Below, piece by piece: positions 20,641 to 21,732 of a stretch of 21,732 bases of DNA. The notes under the pieces are model-generated. The model was not told where the DNA came from and searched no databases. It worked only from the letters and a program-made list of their open reading frames with translations. Position 1 is the stretch's first letter. Every line of letters starts with the position of its first letter. The position numbers and the translations under genes were made by a program. Origin of the DNA: Cochliopodium minus (taxonomy: Eukaryota > Discosea > Himatismenida > Cochliopodiidae); NCBI GenBank assembly GCA_024220525.1, contig JAMYWO010000060.1, positions 155,757 to 177,488 on the forward strand, given 5' to 3'.

Positions 20641-21305
20641 ATTTGGACATCAATTTAAAAAAAGAACAAAGAAAATTTCAAAGCAGATACACCAAACTCC
20701 TGATTCCTTTTGGTTACATCAGAAAATTCGTGAGCACCTTTGATCTGTTAGATGCTTTGTTACTTTTCATCGTTTTGTTATACACCTTAATAAGTCCTTA
20801 CACAAAAGTCGAAGAAAGTTTCAATTTACAAGCCATACACGATATTTTGTTTCACAGAACTGATATCTCCGCCGTAAATTAAAATCAAAAAAAAAAAGTT
20901 TAAAAATATAAATAAAATTTATAAAATAAATAATCCAAGAAATAAAAATTCAAAACAAAAAAGTTAAAAAAATAAATGAAAATATTCTAAAAAATAAAAA
21001 ATTATTAATAAAAATATAAAAAATCCAAGAAATAAAAATTCTAATAAGTTAAAAGAAAAAATGAAAAAAGTTAAAATATAAAAAAATAAAAATAAAAATT
21101 TTTAGTATGACCACAATGAATTTCCTGGGGTAAAACAAAAAAAATTTCAATTTATTTCAAAAAAAAGTGTTAAAATCATTTTAATAGGTTGTACCAAGAA
21201 CTTTTATTGGACCCATCATTGTTTCTGTTCTTTCTTCTCCTTTCGCAATAGTCATGAATCTTTTGAACGTTCACAAATTTTATTTTCAAATTTTGGCAAG
21301 AATAA
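20641..21305 (+). CDS. ALG12: ALG12 mannosyltransferase, N-terminal part (3'-truncated by window edge)
   Basis: Exons 20641-20873, 21106-21129 and 21188-21305 encode about 126 residues of the ALG12 N-terminus. There is a basic leader, one hydrophobic segment ([17 protein letters not shown]), then [28 protein letters not shown] (alone in the 24-nt exon), [20 protein letters not shown] and [20 protein letters not shown] and the YDHxEFPGVVPRTF string are signatures of this GT22 enzyme; the acidic PYTKVEES loop lies in the ER lumen and is part of the active site. The last exon ends in phase 1 at a GTAATT donor, and the following intron is still open at the window end. No initiator Met is visible: the first exon begins after an AG in phase 1 and has no Met, so a short upstream exon is missing. 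The segment is complementary to, and does not overlap, the ALG12 part at 1-2498. Confidence 0.9.
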
Positions 21306-21732
21306 GTAATTAATAAAAAAATAAATCAAAATCAAAAAATATAAAAATAAAAATAAAAATCAAAAAATATAAATAATTAAAAAATGAATAATAAATAATG
21401 ACTAATAATAATAAACTAAAATATAAATAAATAATAAATAAAAAATAAACAATAAACAATAAAAATAAAAAATTTATAAATAAAAATACCCAAATAAAAA
21501 TAAAAATAAAAATAAAAAATGAAAAATGAACAACAAAAAAAAATGATAAACAAATTTTATAAGGATAAAAAAGTAAATAAAATAAAAAATTAAAAAAAAA
21601 AATAAGCAAACTTTATAATTCAAAAAATAAAAATAAAAAATAAAAAATAAAAAATATAAAAAATAAAAAATAAAAAATAAAAATAAAAATAAAAAATAAA
21701 AATAAAAATAAAAATAAAAATAAAAATAAAAA
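21306..21732 (+). repeat. Long A-rich ALG12 intron, open at the window end
   Basis: At least 427 nt of AAAAT/AAATA-type low-complexity sequence after the GT at 21306. From about 21620 to the end it is close to a pure AAAAT/AAATAAAA array. No acceptor occurs before the end. Such sequence often stops an assembly, which may be why the window ends here. Confidence 0.85.

Noticed and set aside
21310-21609. Minus-strand 99-residue Phe/Ile-rich frame
   Set aside because: Antisense of a low-complexity A-rich intron; composition artefact.
1-21732. tRNA, rRNA, CRISPR or transposase genes
   Set aside because: I looked for cloverleaf-like blocks, conserved rRNA strings, spaced direct repeats and transposase motifs and saw none that I could support.

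Overview
The window looks like draft nuclear DNA of an AT-rich, intron-dense single-celled eukaryote. Most genes are split by short GT...AG introns made almost only of A/T, exons are clearly richer in G/C, and gene order is compact on both strands. The products are ordinary eukaryotic proteins. I cannot place the species. AT-rich amoebae and similar protists fit, and the intron density (19 exons in one gene) is higher than I would expect of Dictyostelium. There is one ambiguous base (n, near 6624), as in a draft assembly.

Layout: 1-2498 (+) is the middle and C-terminal part of ALG12, the ER alpha-1,6-mannosyltransferase of N-glycan assembly, with two apparent frame breaks. 3000-3788 (+) is an intronless ADP-ribosyltransferase-fold gene. 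4164-5781 (-) is a tyrosine-kinase-like (TKL) protein kinase. 6575-6733 (-) is a small orphan reading frame in an otherwise empty stretch. 6996-10162 (-) is FAN1 nuclease in nine exons. 10316-10726 (-) is TEN1, the small OB-fold telomere-capping protein. 10766-13295 (-) is an FGGY-family carbohydrate (D-ribulose-type) kinase in twelve exons. 13468-15066 (+) is a secreted protein of unknown function in ten exons. 15354-19778 (+) is insulin-degrading enzyme, an M16 zinc protease, in nineteen exons. 19918-20364 (+) is a small CS (p23-like) domain protein. 20641-21305 (+) is the N-terminal part of ALG12, whose next intron runs off the right edge.

The most striking point is that the window ends inside ALG12 and begins inside ALG12, on the same strand, in complementary order: N-terminal part at the right end, the rest at the left end, with roughly 15 residues missing between them. 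This is what one unit of a tandem array, a circular molecule, or a circularised assembly contig would look like.

Other themes are very small exons (10 to 24 nt) that often carry conserved motifs; a tight head-to-tail run FGGY-TEN1-FAN1 with only 39 bp between the first two; and several places where the spliced frame is off by one base (two in ALG12, one in the FGGY kinase), which may be sequence errors or decay. All exon models were read by hand from splice signals, codon phase and recalled family similarity; no alignment or database search was run.
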